A stretch of 64,000 nucleotides of DNA, taken from NCBI RefSeq assembly GCF_042186555.1, contig NC_133328.1, positions 357,180,984 through 357,244,983 of the forward strand. The letters run 5' to 3'. The stretch is from Aquarana catesbeiana. Lineage: Eukaryota > Chordata > Amphibia > Anura > Ranidae. A program made the translations under genes and the position numbers. Position 1 is the stretch's first letter, and each line of letters opens with the position of its first letter. Of the stretch, positions 1-10,356 are shown one piece after another. The notes under the pieces were generated by a model. It was not told the origin of the DNA and ran no database searches. It saw only the letters and a list, made by a program, of their open reading frames with translations.

Positions 1-1055
1 GAATAAGCCTCTGAAATGGCTAGCTTCAGCCACCTTGCTAAAAAGATTTTAGAAGCCTGGCAACCTTTCCTGTTGCCCGAAAATAGCACAAACAGAGAAT
101 CTGAACATCTAAAGAGCTTTGTCCTTTCCAAGTAACATAACAAGACTCTTCTAACATCCAACATGTGAAAACAAGTCTCCTTCTCCCCTACTGGGTTGGG
201 GCAGAAGGTCGGAAGTACAATGTCTTGAACACGATTCTGCACTGAAGCTACCTTTGGTAAGAATTTCTGATCTGTTCTAAGTATAACCCTATCTGGGAAG
301 ATAGATAAATAGGGTTCCCTAACTGATAAAGCATTAAGCTCACTGATCCTGCGTGCAGAGACCATGGCAATCAGAAACACAGACTTAAAAGTAAGATATC
401 TGAGTGGCGCTTCTTCCAAAGGTTCAAAGGGACTCCTTGTTAGAGACTGGAGGACTATCGATAGATCCCATTTGGGAAACAACTTAAGTGGTGCTGGTCT
501 GGATTTCGTAAGGGATCTGAAAAATCTGGTTATCAACGGATCTGAGGCCACAGATCTTTCTAGGAACACTGCTAGTGCAGCCACCTGTACCTTCAAGGTA
601 CTAACTGCTAGTCCCTTGTCAGCACCAACCTGTAAAAATTCCAGAATGGTAACAAGACTCCCTGGGTCCTGGGCAGATGAATTACACCATGTATTGTAAA
701 CCTTCCAGACCTTGGAATAGATATTTCTAGTCACCCTTTTCCTACTGGATAATAGCGTTGAGATTAACTGGTTGGAAAAACCTTTGCTCCTTAAGAGCTG
801 CTCTTCAGATACCAGGCTGTGAGCGCCTAAGTGGCTACCTCTGGGTGATTTACTGGCCCCTGAAATAGTAAATCGTGCCTGAGGGGCAGATGCCAATAAG
901 GCCTGACCGCCATTTTCAGAACGGTTGAAAACCAAGCCCTTCTTGGCCAAAAAGGCGTGATTAGGATAACCGGTACCGTTTCCCTTTGAATTTTTCTTAA
1001 TACTAAGGGAATTAACTGGAATGGGGGGAAAGCGTAGCAGAGATGGAATCTCCAT
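1..1055 (-). CDS. DIRS-like tyrosine recombinase, C-terminus cut by window edge
   Basis: On the minus strand a frame opens at an ATG at 1055 and runs stop-free to base 1, at least 351 residues. It overlaps the 3' end of the RT/RNase H frame by about 230 bp in another frame, the usual DIRS arrangement. The first two thirds look like the helical core-binding region of phage-type integrases. Near residue 234 (about 342-358) comes A-R-R-I-S-E-L, matching the box around the first catalytic Arg of tyrosine recombinases. The His, second Arg and Tyr would lie beyond base 1, so competence cannot be judged. DIRS elements use this enzyme, not a DDE integrase, to insert circular cDNA. Family by motif and context; partial. 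Confidence 0.8.
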   Translation of the reverse strand, partial: MEIPSLLRFPPIPVNSLSIKKNSKGNGTGYPNHAFLAKKGLVFNRSENGGQALLASAPQARFTISGASKSPRGSHLGAHSLVSEEQLLRSKGFSNQLISTLLSSRKRVTRNIYSKVWKVYNTWCNSSAQDPGSLVTILEFLQVGADKGLAVSTLKVQVAALAVFLERSVASDPLITRFFRSLTKSRPAPLKLFPKWDLSIVLQSLTRSPFEPLEEAPLRYLTFKSVFLIAMVSARRISELNALSVREPYLSIFPDRVILRTDQKFLPKVASVQNRVQDIVLPTFCPNPVGEKETCFHMLDVRRVLLCYLERTKLFRCSDSLFVLFSGNRKGCQASKIFLARWLKLAISEAY

Positions 1056-3040
1056 GGATACGCCAAGGCATCTGTTCCCAGTGACCCGTCGTGATTGCTT
1101 AGGGAAAAAAATTGCGGAACCAAGGCATTCTCCTTTGAGGCGAACAGGCCCACCTCTGGCAGCCCCCACTTCTCGACAATCATGGCGAAAACCTCTGGGT
1201 TCAGCGACCATTCTGCTTCCTGAATGGGGTTTCTGCTCAGGAAATCCGCCACCCCGTTCAGGGATCCCTTTAGATGGACTGCTGATAAAGACAGCAAGTG
1301 TCCTTCTGCCCAACGGAGAATGCTCATGGCTAGTACTTGCAGCGATTTGCTCCTTGTACCTCCCTGCCTGTTTATATAAGCCACGGCCGTGGCATTGTCT
1401 GTTAGTATTTGAACATGCTGGGCCCGGAGCCCCTGAGCAAATGACTTCAGAGCCAAGTCGATCGCCTTGAGCTCTCTCCAGTTTGAGGACTTGGTCGCCT
1501 CTTTCCTGGACCAGTTTCCCTGAGTGAAACCCTTTTCTAGGTGGGCTCCCCAACCCCAGGAACTGGCATCGGTTGTCAGCCTTTTTTCGATTGGAAAGGC
1601 CCAGACTAACCCCTCCGATAGGATATCCTGCCTTTTCCACCACCATAGTGACCTCTTCACTTGGGTTGGAACTCTTACCTCTGAGTCTAGGGATTCCAAA
1701 TTGTGATCCCAAGATCTCAGAAGAAAAGCCTGCAGATGTCTGAAGTGTAGTCTTGCCCACTGAACAGCTGGCATTGACGAAGTCAGAACACCAAGGGCTG
1801 ACATGACCAATCTTACCGTCAGCTGCTGGTTGGTCTGCAAGAAAGACATTGTATCCTGGATTTTTCCTTTCTTCTCTGAAGGAAGAAAAATTCTTTGGCT
1901 TACCGAATGTATTATATACCCTAGAAACCGAATCTCCTGAGATGGTTCCAGGGAAGATTTTTGGAGATTTAGGATCCAACCTAGAGACTCCAGATGGCTG
2001 CATGCTCTGCTTAAATTGCTCCTCAATTCCTCTCTTGAGGGGGTGAAAAATAGCAGATCGTCTAAGTAAGGAATTACTGCGATTCCCTGAAGACGCAGCG
2101 GAGCTAGGGCCTCTGCCATTACTTTGGTGAAAATTCGGGGTGCGGATGATAGCCCGAAGGGTAGGGCTCTGAATTGCAGATGCTGAATTCTGCCTTCCAA
2201 CCTTACCGCCAACCTGAGAAACCTCTGGGACTGGGATGAGATTGGAATATGCAGGTATGCATCCTTTAGATCCACTGACGCCATGAAACAACCTGGAGTC
2301 AGAAGATTTCTGGCGGTGAAAATTGAGTCCATCTTGAACCTTCTGTATTTGATGGCTCTGTTTAGTGGCTTTAAATTGAGAATTAAACGAAATCTTCCTG
2401 TTGGTTTTTTTACCAGGAAGACATGTGAATAGAAGCCCTCGTGCCATTCTTCTGGTGGCACTGGGATTACTACACCCTGTTGCATCAGTTCCTCCAGAGA
2501 GGATTTCATGGCCAGGGCCCTTACTGGATCTCGAGGAGCAGCTGTTACCAGAAACCTTCTTGGGGGACTTCTGGAAAACTCGAGAGTATAACCCTGCGAG
2601 AGAGTGGTCAGAATAAACTGATTTGAAGTTATCCCTGACCACTGCGGAAGAAACTCTCGTAATCTTTGTGAGTCATTGTGAGTTTTCGGCCTGTGAAGGA
2701 CTTTTTTCCAATTTTCTCCCATTTTGGCCCTGCAAGAAGGACATCTCTTTTTTGGGTCAGAGCTTTTAGCCTGTGAGAGAAAAACAAAAAAGGGAAAAAA
2801 ACCAGGGGACCTTTTAGTGAGACCCGGTCTCAGCTACACAAGAATCACCCACAGGTGCACTAAGAAGAAACCAGTCAGCCTCTAGTGCCCAGACAGGCCC
2901 CTTGCCACTAGGGGGTAGAGAAAAAAGAAAATAGACCAAACCCAGGAAAAGGAAGAAAGGCAGACTTAAACTGCTGCTCCTACCTGAGCTTTACTGGCGC
3001 CTGTGCCTGTCCCCACCGCTGCAGACGCTGAGTCCTCCAT
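827..3040 (-). CDS. DIRS-like reverse transcriptase/RNase H, predicted two-exon gene
   Basis: Exon 2 (2770-827) joins exon 1 (3040-2984) in frame across a predicted intron, giving about 666 residues. From the internal Met at 2722: RT palm with L-N-L-K-P-L-N near 116, V-D-L-K-D-A-Y near 150, L-P-F-G-L-S-S-A-P near 187, and the catalytic Y-L-D-D at 219-222. RNase H follows with Asp 385, Glu 417, Asp 442 and Asp 493 in place. Exon 2 starts with a C-x2-C motif just before the RT leader. The long Gag region usually found upstream of DIRS RT is absent, so an in-frame deletion is likely. RT and RNase H are uninterrupted and all key residues are present, suggesting a fairly young copy. The start at 3040 is chosen because it lies just below a TATA box. 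Confidence 0.82.
2771..2983 (-). other. Predicted spliceosomal intron in the DIRS element
   Basis: The minus strand has a strong donor (CTCAG|GTAGGA) at 2984/2983 and an acceptor with a pyrimidine tract (TTTCTCTCACAG) at 2771/2770. Removing 213 nt joins codon 19 of the short exon to the zinc-motif/RT exon without a frame change. No alternative in-frame ATG gives the C-x2-C segment an N-terminus. Prediction from sequence only. Confidence 0.65.
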
Positions 3041-3063
3041 CTCTGGTGTGCAGCTCCTCACTT

Positions 3064-3490
3064 GTGGCTTTATATGCCGCTTCCGGACTCCCATAGTGCA
3101 TCTGCCGTGGACCGGAAGCGGAAGTAGGCGCCAGTTCCTGTCCTCCCTCCTCCCCCCTTGCATCCACGCCGGAAATGATGCTTCTGCTGACCCAGTGACC
3201 TCGCCCTGTCACTTCCGCTGCGCCTGCCGGCCAAAAAACATGGCGGCGGCGCACGCGCACCGCCGCTCCTACGACCGCGCGGATCACCGGGTCTACGGCT
3301 CTCGCCGAGCACCAGGAGGGGAAGAGGAGCCCGATTGCTACCGCTGCCGAGGCTTGGGTAGGCCGGGAGGACAGCGGGTCTCCTGAAGGAGGAAAAAAAG
3401 AAAGGAAGCCCCGTCTCCCAGGAGCACCTGAGAGAACCTGACTCCCCCTCAAAAGATGTTCCCTCCGGGCCGGAGGAAACACAAAAACTG
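3064..3490 (-). promoter_or_regulatory. CpG-rich DIRS promoter region with TATA box
   Basis: The minus strand carries TATAAA at 3074-3069, about 30 bp before the ATG at 3040, so the leader would be very short. Upstream to about 3490 the DNA is far richer in G+C and CpG than its surroundings. It holds several CTTCCG/CGGAAG ETS-type sites (for example near 3080, 3115, 3170, 3210) and a YY1-like CCATGTTTT box near 3240. Such density resembles a housekeeping CpG island. On the plus strand an ATG at 3240 in a YY1-like context opens 48 codons. Confidence 0.5.
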
Positions 3491-3599
3491 AGGTATGGTA
3501 GGGAGGCGCCTCCCTTTAAAGTTTGGAGGAAGAAGGTGTTTCTTGTTTCCGGTGGGTGGAGTCGCTATCTCTCAGGTGCTGTCCTGAAAGACGCCTTGG

Positions 3600-3729
3600 G
3601 AAATATCAATTTTGATTCATTTTTACGGAGTTCCCTGATCTTATTAGAGCCCCTCCAGTGTGGTTTATATCTCTGTATTGCCCAGAATTTTAAGTCTTTG
3701 GGATCTCTATTATGGTACATAGCAAAATG
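3600..3729 (-). repeat. Inverted 130 bp copy of the Penelope-like 3' coding end
   Basis: Bases 3729-3600 read on the minus strand match 6689-6818 on the plus strand with only two differences in 130 bp. The matched part encodes the segment after the GIY-YIG core (H-F-A-M-Y-H-N-R-D). The inverted piece sits at the upstream end of the same element and abuts the DIRS 5' region. Confidence 0.92.
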
Positions 3730-3935
3730 GAAACAAAGGAAGAAAAGGAAATATCTCAGAGATGCCAATGATTACCAGTTGGAACAGGTTTTTAATAGGC
3801 AAATAAATGTAAAACAAGGAAAAACAGGATCAATTGCCTCATCTCCTGACAGAGAGGTGAGGATAGTTACCCCTAGAAGAGAATCTGGATATAGAACCCC
3901 AGAAAGAAGATCCAGAACACCAGAAGCCCCAAGAT

Positions 3936-6889
3936 ATGACAGACAGCTGGAAATGGAACAGGGCAAAATACATAGAGGAGAAACCTTGGTGGAGAAACAA
4001 AACTAAAAACAAATCACCAAGAAGACCCTATTGGAAAAATAATGGTAATAGGAGGAATAATAGACCTTATCAGTCACCTCACAATCAGTCCAGACCTTAC
4101 CAATCACCCAGGAATGGTCCACAATATTATCAGGGTGAAAATGGGAGGAACCCTAGATATGGGGAGCAAGGATATTATCAACAACCAAATTGGGTTGAAC
4201 CAAGAGAGCACCAATACAACTATAGGAATGAATCAAGAGACTATCACCAGTATGCATATAGAGATGAATCAACGAATCATCACCAGAATTTTGAGAGAAA
4301 AGATCCAAGGGATTACCAACAGAATACATTTGAACCTCGAGAACACCAACCTAATATGAGCAGAAATTGGGCTAGAGATCATGAACAATACAGGTATGAA
4401 GAAACTAGAAGTCCAATATATACTACCAACAGATATGAGCCCTTAAGGAATTACAATGATGAAGAACAATCAAGGTCTTTTTTAGAAATGCGCAGGAACG
4501 AAGACCCCCCCCCCAAACAAGAGCAACACAACAGAGAAAGAAGTCCAAATTCCAAAAAAGGGGATGCCGAGCTGGACGGAAAGTCAAAAAAGAAAAAGAG
4601 AACACTAGGAGAAGGTATATATAACCTCAGCGGAAAAGAACTTACACAAGCTGAACTTATTACATTGGACAAAGGTCTTAAGTACGCACCGACAAGAAAT
4701 TTGGACAAATTCCAAATGTACATTGATATACAAAAATACACGAGAAGATTGAACATCAAGAAGTATATGCTATCTAAGCCCCCCACCACTAATACCGTAG
4801 AGATGGAAGTATCAGGAGGAATCATGCATAGCAACTTGAGAAACAAATCATTATTCAATCCACCCATAGTAAATAATGAACACATTGAAGTGTTCAACAA
4901 AATGGTGATGAAAGAACTTGAACAACTGAAATTTAAAAGAATCTCAGAACCCCGACATATTCAAAGAGGCATCAAACAGCTGGAACAAAATAAGGATATT
5001 GTAGTAAGACCAGCAGATAAAGGGGGTGCAATTGTAATATTATCAAAAGAATATTACAATCAGGAACTATTGGGACAACTAAATGACACTAATACGTATA
5101 TCAAACTCAGGAGTAACCCCACTAGGGAATATAAACGGGAGCTATCTGACCTAATCCTGAAAGGAATAGGCAAAAATATTTCAACTAAAAAAGAATCTAA
5201 ATACCTAGTGCCTGACACCTGTAGAGTCCCTATAATCTACACGGTGCCTAAAATTCATAAGAATGCAGAGCAACCGCCAGGAAGACCCATTATAAACAGT
5301 ATCCAATCGATAAACGCGAGGCTGGGGAAATATGTTGATAAATGTTTACAACCCTTAGTACCCCAAACCAAAGCATATCTAAGAGACACAAAACACTTGT
5401 TACAAATATTGGAGACTCTTACTTTGAAACCTGATGAGAAATATACCATAGCAACAGCTGACGTAGCCTCACTATATACAGTAATTGAGCACAGTGATGC
5501 AATAGTAGCATCAAAGTGGGCTATGGATCAATTTAGCCATCTTATCTCCAAACAAAAAAGATTAATTTTAAGGAGCCTGGCCTCTGGAATACAACACAAT
5601 TACTTCTGGTATAGAGAAAATTACTATAGACAACTAACGGGTATTGGAATGGGAGCCAAATACGCTCCAAGCGTAGCCAATGTATTCATGGCCAAATGGG
5701 AGGAGGAAGCAATTTTTTCAAACATCCCAGAAGAGTTGGTATTTTACAAAAGATTCATTGATGATTGTATTATAATCTGGAGAGGGGATGAACCAAGTTT
5801 AGTCCTATTTTTTCAACAGCTGAATCTAAACCAGAAAAATATCAAACTTGAATATGAAATCAGTGAGGATAAAGCTCATTTCTTAGATCTAGAAATAGAG
5901 CTGAAGGAAAATTCTATTAGTACCAAAACTTTCTTCAAACCAGTTGAAAGGAATAGCTATATACCAGTGGATAGCTGTCATTATGAGCCATGGCTAATTA
6001 ATATCCCAAAAGGACAGTTTATACGACTAAGAAGAAATTGTTCGGACAACAAAGAGTATCTAAAACAACCTCAATGAATGGGGAAAAAAGTTTGAAGATA
6101 AAGGTTACAGCAAAGAATTCATCGAGAATAAAATTCTAGAAGTGAATCAGGCCTCAAGAGAGATATTGATCCAAGATAAAACTAAGGAAAATAAAACCAA
6201 CAATGATTTACCTTTAATAATGAACTTTAGTGTCCAACATAAAAAAATGGAAAAAATTGTTAACAAATACTGGCCTCTTCTGAAAACAGACAAAACTCTG
6301 GGTAACATCTACCAGAGAAACCTCGATTCATATATAGGCGAGTCCCAACATTAAGGGACCTAATAGCCAAAAATGTTCCGGATCCTCCCAAAAGAATAAC
6401 TGATTTGTCCTTTTTCAAGAAAAAGGCTTTTTTCCCTGCAAGAGGTGTTATGCCTGCAGAAACACCCAACAAAACGGGTATAAGTGCCATAAGTTTACAT
6501 CAACCAGCACCGGAAAAGAATTTGAGATTAAGAACTTCATATCATGCAGAACTGAAGGCGTAGTATATGTCCTACAATGTTCTTGCTCACTCCAATATAT
6601 AGGCAGAACTAAAAGACCTATGTGGAAGCGAATAAGGGAACACATTCAAAATATTAAAAATGCTTACCCAAAGCATAGTGTCTCCAAACATTTTGCTATG
6701 TACCATAATAGAGATCCCAAAGACTTAAAATTCTGGGCAATACAGAGATATAAACCACACTGGAGGGGCTCTAATAAGATCAGGGAACTCAGTAAAAATG
6801 AATCAAAATGGATATTTCAGATATGTACTCTTGTGCCTAATAGCTTGAATATTGAATTCGATCTTAATTGTTTTATATCAGATTATTAA
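3936..6889 (+). pseudogene. Penelope-like RT + GIY-YIG polyprotein, frameshifted
   Basis: The long frame 3936-6077 begins with about 215 residues rich in Arg, Tyr, Asn, Gln and Pro. RT motifs follow: R-P-A-D-K-G-G near residue 358, Y-T-V-P-K-I-H-K near 432, T-A-D-V-A-S-L-Y near 506, G-I-G-M-G-A-K-Y-A-P near 569, and catalytic F-I-D-D near 605. An extra base near 6070 shifts the frame; two more shifts lie near 6318 and 6433. The last frame (to 6889) carries a C-x2-C-x2-C linker (C-K-R-C-Y-A-C, about 6437) and the endonuclease: V-V-Y-V-L-Q-C, Y-I-G-R-T, R-I-R-E-H-I. The family primes reverse transcription at a nick made by GIY-YIG. Three frameshifts mean no full product. Another frame, 3536-4006, is Arg/Pro-rich and may be a shifted N-terminal part. 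Confidence 0.82.
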
Positions 6890-7360
6890 TCTTTTTATGC
6901 ATATAATTTTTTATATATATTATTATTTATATATAATTTTATAATTTTAATATTAACCTTTTTTCTGTGGCACACATATGCACTTTTTTACTAATCGGAA
7001 TTAATTAAGATGTTGCACTTTATATAATGCTATAATTTTACCTATGTATATGAACCTATGATTATAATATGTAACAAGCACCTTATTAATTGATTTTATC
7101 TTGTTTCATTTCACCCCTAGCGGGGGCGTTATGTAGTGGTATAATAATGGGGGCGTAATGTGGTATTCTGATAAAGTATGTGGAATTAATCAGGCCGCCC
7201 TATGATAGGTCTAAGTATTGTGTTTTGTGCTGGAGATGGTCCTTCGTGTCCGTCTCAAAGTAATTGCTAATGTGTAATACTAGTCCATACCACTGGAGGG
7301 TGTATAACAATGCTCGGACTACCCAGTGTGTATTTTTAATTTGTTGGTATTTTTAATTTG
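6890..7360. other. AT-rich noncoding stretch after the Penelope-like stop
   Basis: Strongly AT-rich to about 7100, then a few GGGGGCG-containing segments (7117-7160) and a short duplication of TATTTTTAATTTGTTG near 7330. No coding signal. Probably the element's 3' untranslated part, by position only. Confidence 0.35.
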
Positions 7361-7363
7361 TTG

Positions 7364-7618
7364 TTATGGTAAATAAGCATTTTTAATGGGGATTTCTGCA
7401 CTATGAGCTTCTTTTATCCTTTTACGAAATATGTCAATATATCATTTACCCATTGGAATTTGGCTAATTCTCTCAATGAGAGAGCCATGACTGTTACAAG
7501 TGGCCTGCCATGAAGGGGGTTTAATCCCATGTGTTTTGGGGAGATGAGAAAATGTGGATAACACGGGATGTTCTGGATTTCATGTTTTTGCCTCCCTAGG
7601 ACTAAAAACACCCAAACA
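7364..7618 (-). repeat. Penelope-like RT fragment, direct repeat copy 1
   Basis: This 255 bp segment matches 8520-8774 with five substitutions and no gaps. The minus strand reads as a decayed Penelope-type RT segment, with P-H-F-L-I-S-P-K-H and G-R-P-L-V in place of the family's P-x-I-H-K and G-R-P-I-V. It differs from the element at 3600-7360, so it represents a second family. Confidence 0.6.
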
Positions 7619-8229
7619 ATGAAGTTTTTTCCTTGTTTGTCTTACATATAATCATCGGTGTTGAGAACCAGATGACCAACTGTTATAAGGCTAAAGCTGG
7701 ATGGTACAATCGTTCAGGAATGACAAGTGAATACTTCAATTAAGTAATTAAGAAACTAAACTACTGGGACTGTTTTTAAACTTTCACTGGAATTATCTTC
7801 CTTTATAAACTCTCTCCTTAATTGAACCTAGTATTAGCATCAGAGTGGTTGTCTATTTAACTTATTTTATTTTTATCCGCATTTATATTTAGCTTATGGT
7901 ATTTATATTCACGAATCAATTATAACACATTTGTTTTACAACTTTTTGGTGGACGGCTGTCCCGGTTTTATATTCCACTTGATATTAATTTATTATATCC
8001 ACGTATGTGCATTATTATCTCACATTGGCATAGTTATTTTAATGGATTGGAGCTTTTTGAACACTTAAATTTCATTTTTAGTGTATTTTATCACAGTCTT
8101 CACACTGGTTTTGGTAATGACTTGTGGTATGCACAAATCTGCACAATAATTTTAAGTTGACTGATCATTTAGTAAAGCGCTTCAATTTTTCTATATGTTG
8201 ATTTATGGTTGCCACATACCCTGGGTCAA
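7619..8229. other. AT-rich spacer between the direct repeats
   Basis: No open frame of interest and no terminal repeats seen. Composition resembles the noncoding tail of a retroelement. Confidence 0.3.
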
Positions 8230-8350
8230 CAATATAGTTGGAAGACTCTCTTCAACATCCCCTATCAGATGAAGAGCTTAAACTGCCCATTTTGCAATCA
8301 AAACCGGGTAAGAGTCCAGGTACAGATTGCCTCACCTCACAATATTACGT
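8230..8350 (+). pseudogene. L1-clade RT fragment
   Basis: A short frame reads S-D-E-E-L-K then K-P-G-K-S-P-G-T-D, the conserved L1 RT block also seen intact in the large element near 18470 (K-P-G-K-S-P-G-P-D-G). It is cut off on both sides. Confidence 0.65.
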
Positions 8351-8519
8351 CTTTTTATTTTATTTTTTACACATCCTGAATATCTTCTAAACTCAAAGTG
8401 TTTTTCCAACTTTGCAGCCAAATTGGAGAACACCTACTTGATATTTGGTACATCTCCCCATTCACATAACATGATTTCACGCATTGGAAAACTGCATCTC
8501 TTTACCTATGTGAGCAGTC

Positions 8520-8878
8520 TTATGGTAAATAAGCATTTTTAACGGGGATTTCTGCACTATGAGCTTCTTTTATCCCTTTACGAAATATGTCAATACATCA
8601 TTTACCCATTGGAATTTGGCTAATTCTCTCAATGAGAGAGCCATGACTGTTACAAGTGGCCTGCCATGAAGGGGGTTTAATCCCATGTGTTTTGGGGAGA
8701 TGAGAAAATGTGGATAACACAGGATGTTCTGGATTTCATGTTTTTGCCTCCCTATGACTAAAAACACCCAAACACCTTTGTTAATTAAATTGTTCTGTGA
8801 AATTATATACATGTTAGTGGGGTCACTCTTAAGTATCCTATAGGTACCCCTATCTGAGAGTCGCCTTTTCTCCTGCAC
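8520..8878 (-). pseudogene. Penelope-like RT fragment, direct repeat copy 2
   Basis: Bases 8520-8774 repeat 7364-7618 at about 98% identity. The frame extends further here, 102 codons from 8878, with L-S-D-R-G-T-Y and S-D-P-T, matching the family's L-x-D-x-x-T-Y ... x-P-T block upstream of the P-K-I-H-K box. The palm Asp residues are absent, so this is a fragment. Confidence 0.58.
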
Positions 8879-9640
8879 ATTTCAGTATCCATCACTTCCA
8901 CCAAGCCACCATGCATTCCAAATCACAATGGACTTATCATTCCCAAACTCCCTTAAAGCTGCTCTTTCCCAAGAGGTTAAGGGCATTTGGTGCACACAAA
9001 GTGGATTTATATCCTCTGTGGCTATTTAGAGATATATGTAAATTAACGTTTTTATGCCCAGAGTTCAGCTTTAAAGTATAAATTTAGGCAAAACTTTTTT
9101 TTTGTGGACAGAGTGGAGAGGGATTATAAAGCTTGTCGGTTTTCATTGCTGTCTGGGCCCCCGTTAAGGAGATTCTCCCTCTCCGTTTGTCCTGTTCACT
9201 ATTATCCTTGAAAGTGAAAGCAAAAGAAAATCCAAAATTTTGGGTTGTTCCCATAAAAGTAATAGAGGGGAAATCTTCCAATAGGGATACTAGTTTTGGT
9301 GACCTGGAGGTCCCCAAGGAATTCCCTTAATTTGCAGAAATTTCCTCTCACTTCCTGTTTGGCTATGGATAAATATAAATTTGAGAAACATGCTTTCCTT
9401 GAGGTAGTGGATGATTTTCATGGAGGGCACTTGGATTTTGGAGTGTGTCACTTTAGTGGAAGGTTGAAGATTCATTTACATCAATATCAAAGGCATTATA
9501 ATCTGGAACTTTTTGATTGTTGAGACTTTTGAATTAGCTTTTTGCATAATATGCACTGATGCAATTACTGTATTTGGTAATATTATAATTTCAACCTTAA
9601 ATTTATTTTTAGTTGTGGACAGCAGAGTAGGGTGGGTCTT
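8879..9640. other. Noncoding, probable old dispersed repeat
   Basis: No convincing coding. Segments such as CACTTCCTGTTTGGCTATGG (about 9350) resemble text near 41950 (CACTTCCTGTTTTGTCTTTAG), hinting at a shared old repeat. Evidence is thin. Confidence 0.25.
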
Positions 9641-9900
9641 TAAAACTCTTTCAGAACCAAGTCACACAAATAATAGAGCCTGGTAGGGATGCACTTTGTC
9701 CCCTCTTTTGTTCACCCTCACGCTATAACCTTTACAAGGTTAATTAAACTTAACAGGACTATTTATGGAATTACTATCGTTAAAAATAAAAATTTATAAT
9801 AGCAACGTTTGTCGATGACTGACTTTTTCTTGCAGAGCCACTTTATCTCAGTAACAAATTTGCTTAAAATGTTAGTTTACCTTTCCAGAAAAAATTAAAA
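9641..9900 (+). pseudogene. L1-clade RT fragment, heavily decayed
   Basis: Broken frames read G-C-T-L-S-P-L-L-F-T-L-T-L near 9690, the L1 block G-C-P-L-S-P-L-L-F-A-L-x-L. Next comes a stretch equivalent to the segment before the F-A-D-D box, then M-T-D-F-F-L in its place near 9820. In-frame stops occur throughout. It may belong to the same dead L1 as the piece at 8230. Confidence 0.58.
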
Positions 9901-10353
9901 AATAAACTAACACCCCACACCCTCGCCAACTCTAGGTCCTTGCTGTAGTTGTCTCAGTAGGTGCTGAGCTGCCAGTGCCCACGCAGACCATGTAGCGGTC
10001 CAGCTCAAAACATCACTCCAATCTGTCCTGAAAGTGCTGCAGAAATAAGAGGGAGAAGAGCGAGGATTTGAAATTCCCATAACACTACACGGGTTGTTTG
10101 GGCACTGACAGCATGGAGGTAAGATCAGTGGGTACCTTGGTGTAGGGAGGGTGTACGTTGTTCATTTACCTTTCCATTTTTTCTGAAAAGGTGAATTGAC
10201 CCTTTAAAGAATTCAAACAGATTGGTTATTTCTAAAATCCTAATATAATCCGAAGGAATATGAAGCTCTTAAAGTTTTTGTGAACTTTAGACATGAAATA
10301 TGAACAAAGCATGAACAAACTCTATAGTGTGTACTTGTCTCAATCCATAGCAC
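9901..10353. other. Intron sequence without recognised feature
   Basis: Moderately GC-balanced DNA with no open frame, exon-like splice pair or repeat that I can name. Confidence 0.3.
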
Positions 10354-10356
10354 TAA

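Larger units (their letters stand above)
1..3599 (-). mobile_element. DIRS-like retrotransposon, 3' part outside window
   Basis: Order along the minus strand: CpG-rich 5' region (about 3599-3045), TATA box, short first exon, intron, RT/RNase H, overlapping tyrosine recombinase. The 5' limit is placed where the inverted Penelope-like segment begins (3600). The exact edge and any inverted terminal repeat cannot be verified because the other end lies beyond base 1. Confidence 0.72.
3600..7360 (+). mobile_element. Penelope-like element with GIY-YIG endonuclease
   Basis: One plus-strand element contains a low-complexity N-terminal coding segment, Penelope-type RT, cysteine linker and GIY-YIG endonuclease. 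The left end is an inverted partial copy of the element's own 3' coding end. The right end is uncertain: AT-rich noncoding DNA follows the stop at 6889, and 7360 is set just before an unrelated direct repeat begins. No target duplication was identified. Confidence 0.75.

Noticed and set aside
364..699. 111-codon plus-strand frame
   Set aside because: Antisense to the DIRS tyrosine recombinase frame, which has the family motif.
1021..2616. Several plus-strand frames of 60-149 codons
   Set aside because: All antisense to the RT/RNase H frame.
2991..3482. 163-codon minus-strand frame, possible DIRS Gag
   Set aside because: Lies in CpG-rich promoter DNA above the TATA box and has no Gag-like motif; long frames arise easily in GC-rich DNA.
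4042..4900. Other-frame ORFs over the Penelope-like leader
   Set aside because: Shadows of the longer frame at 3936-6077.
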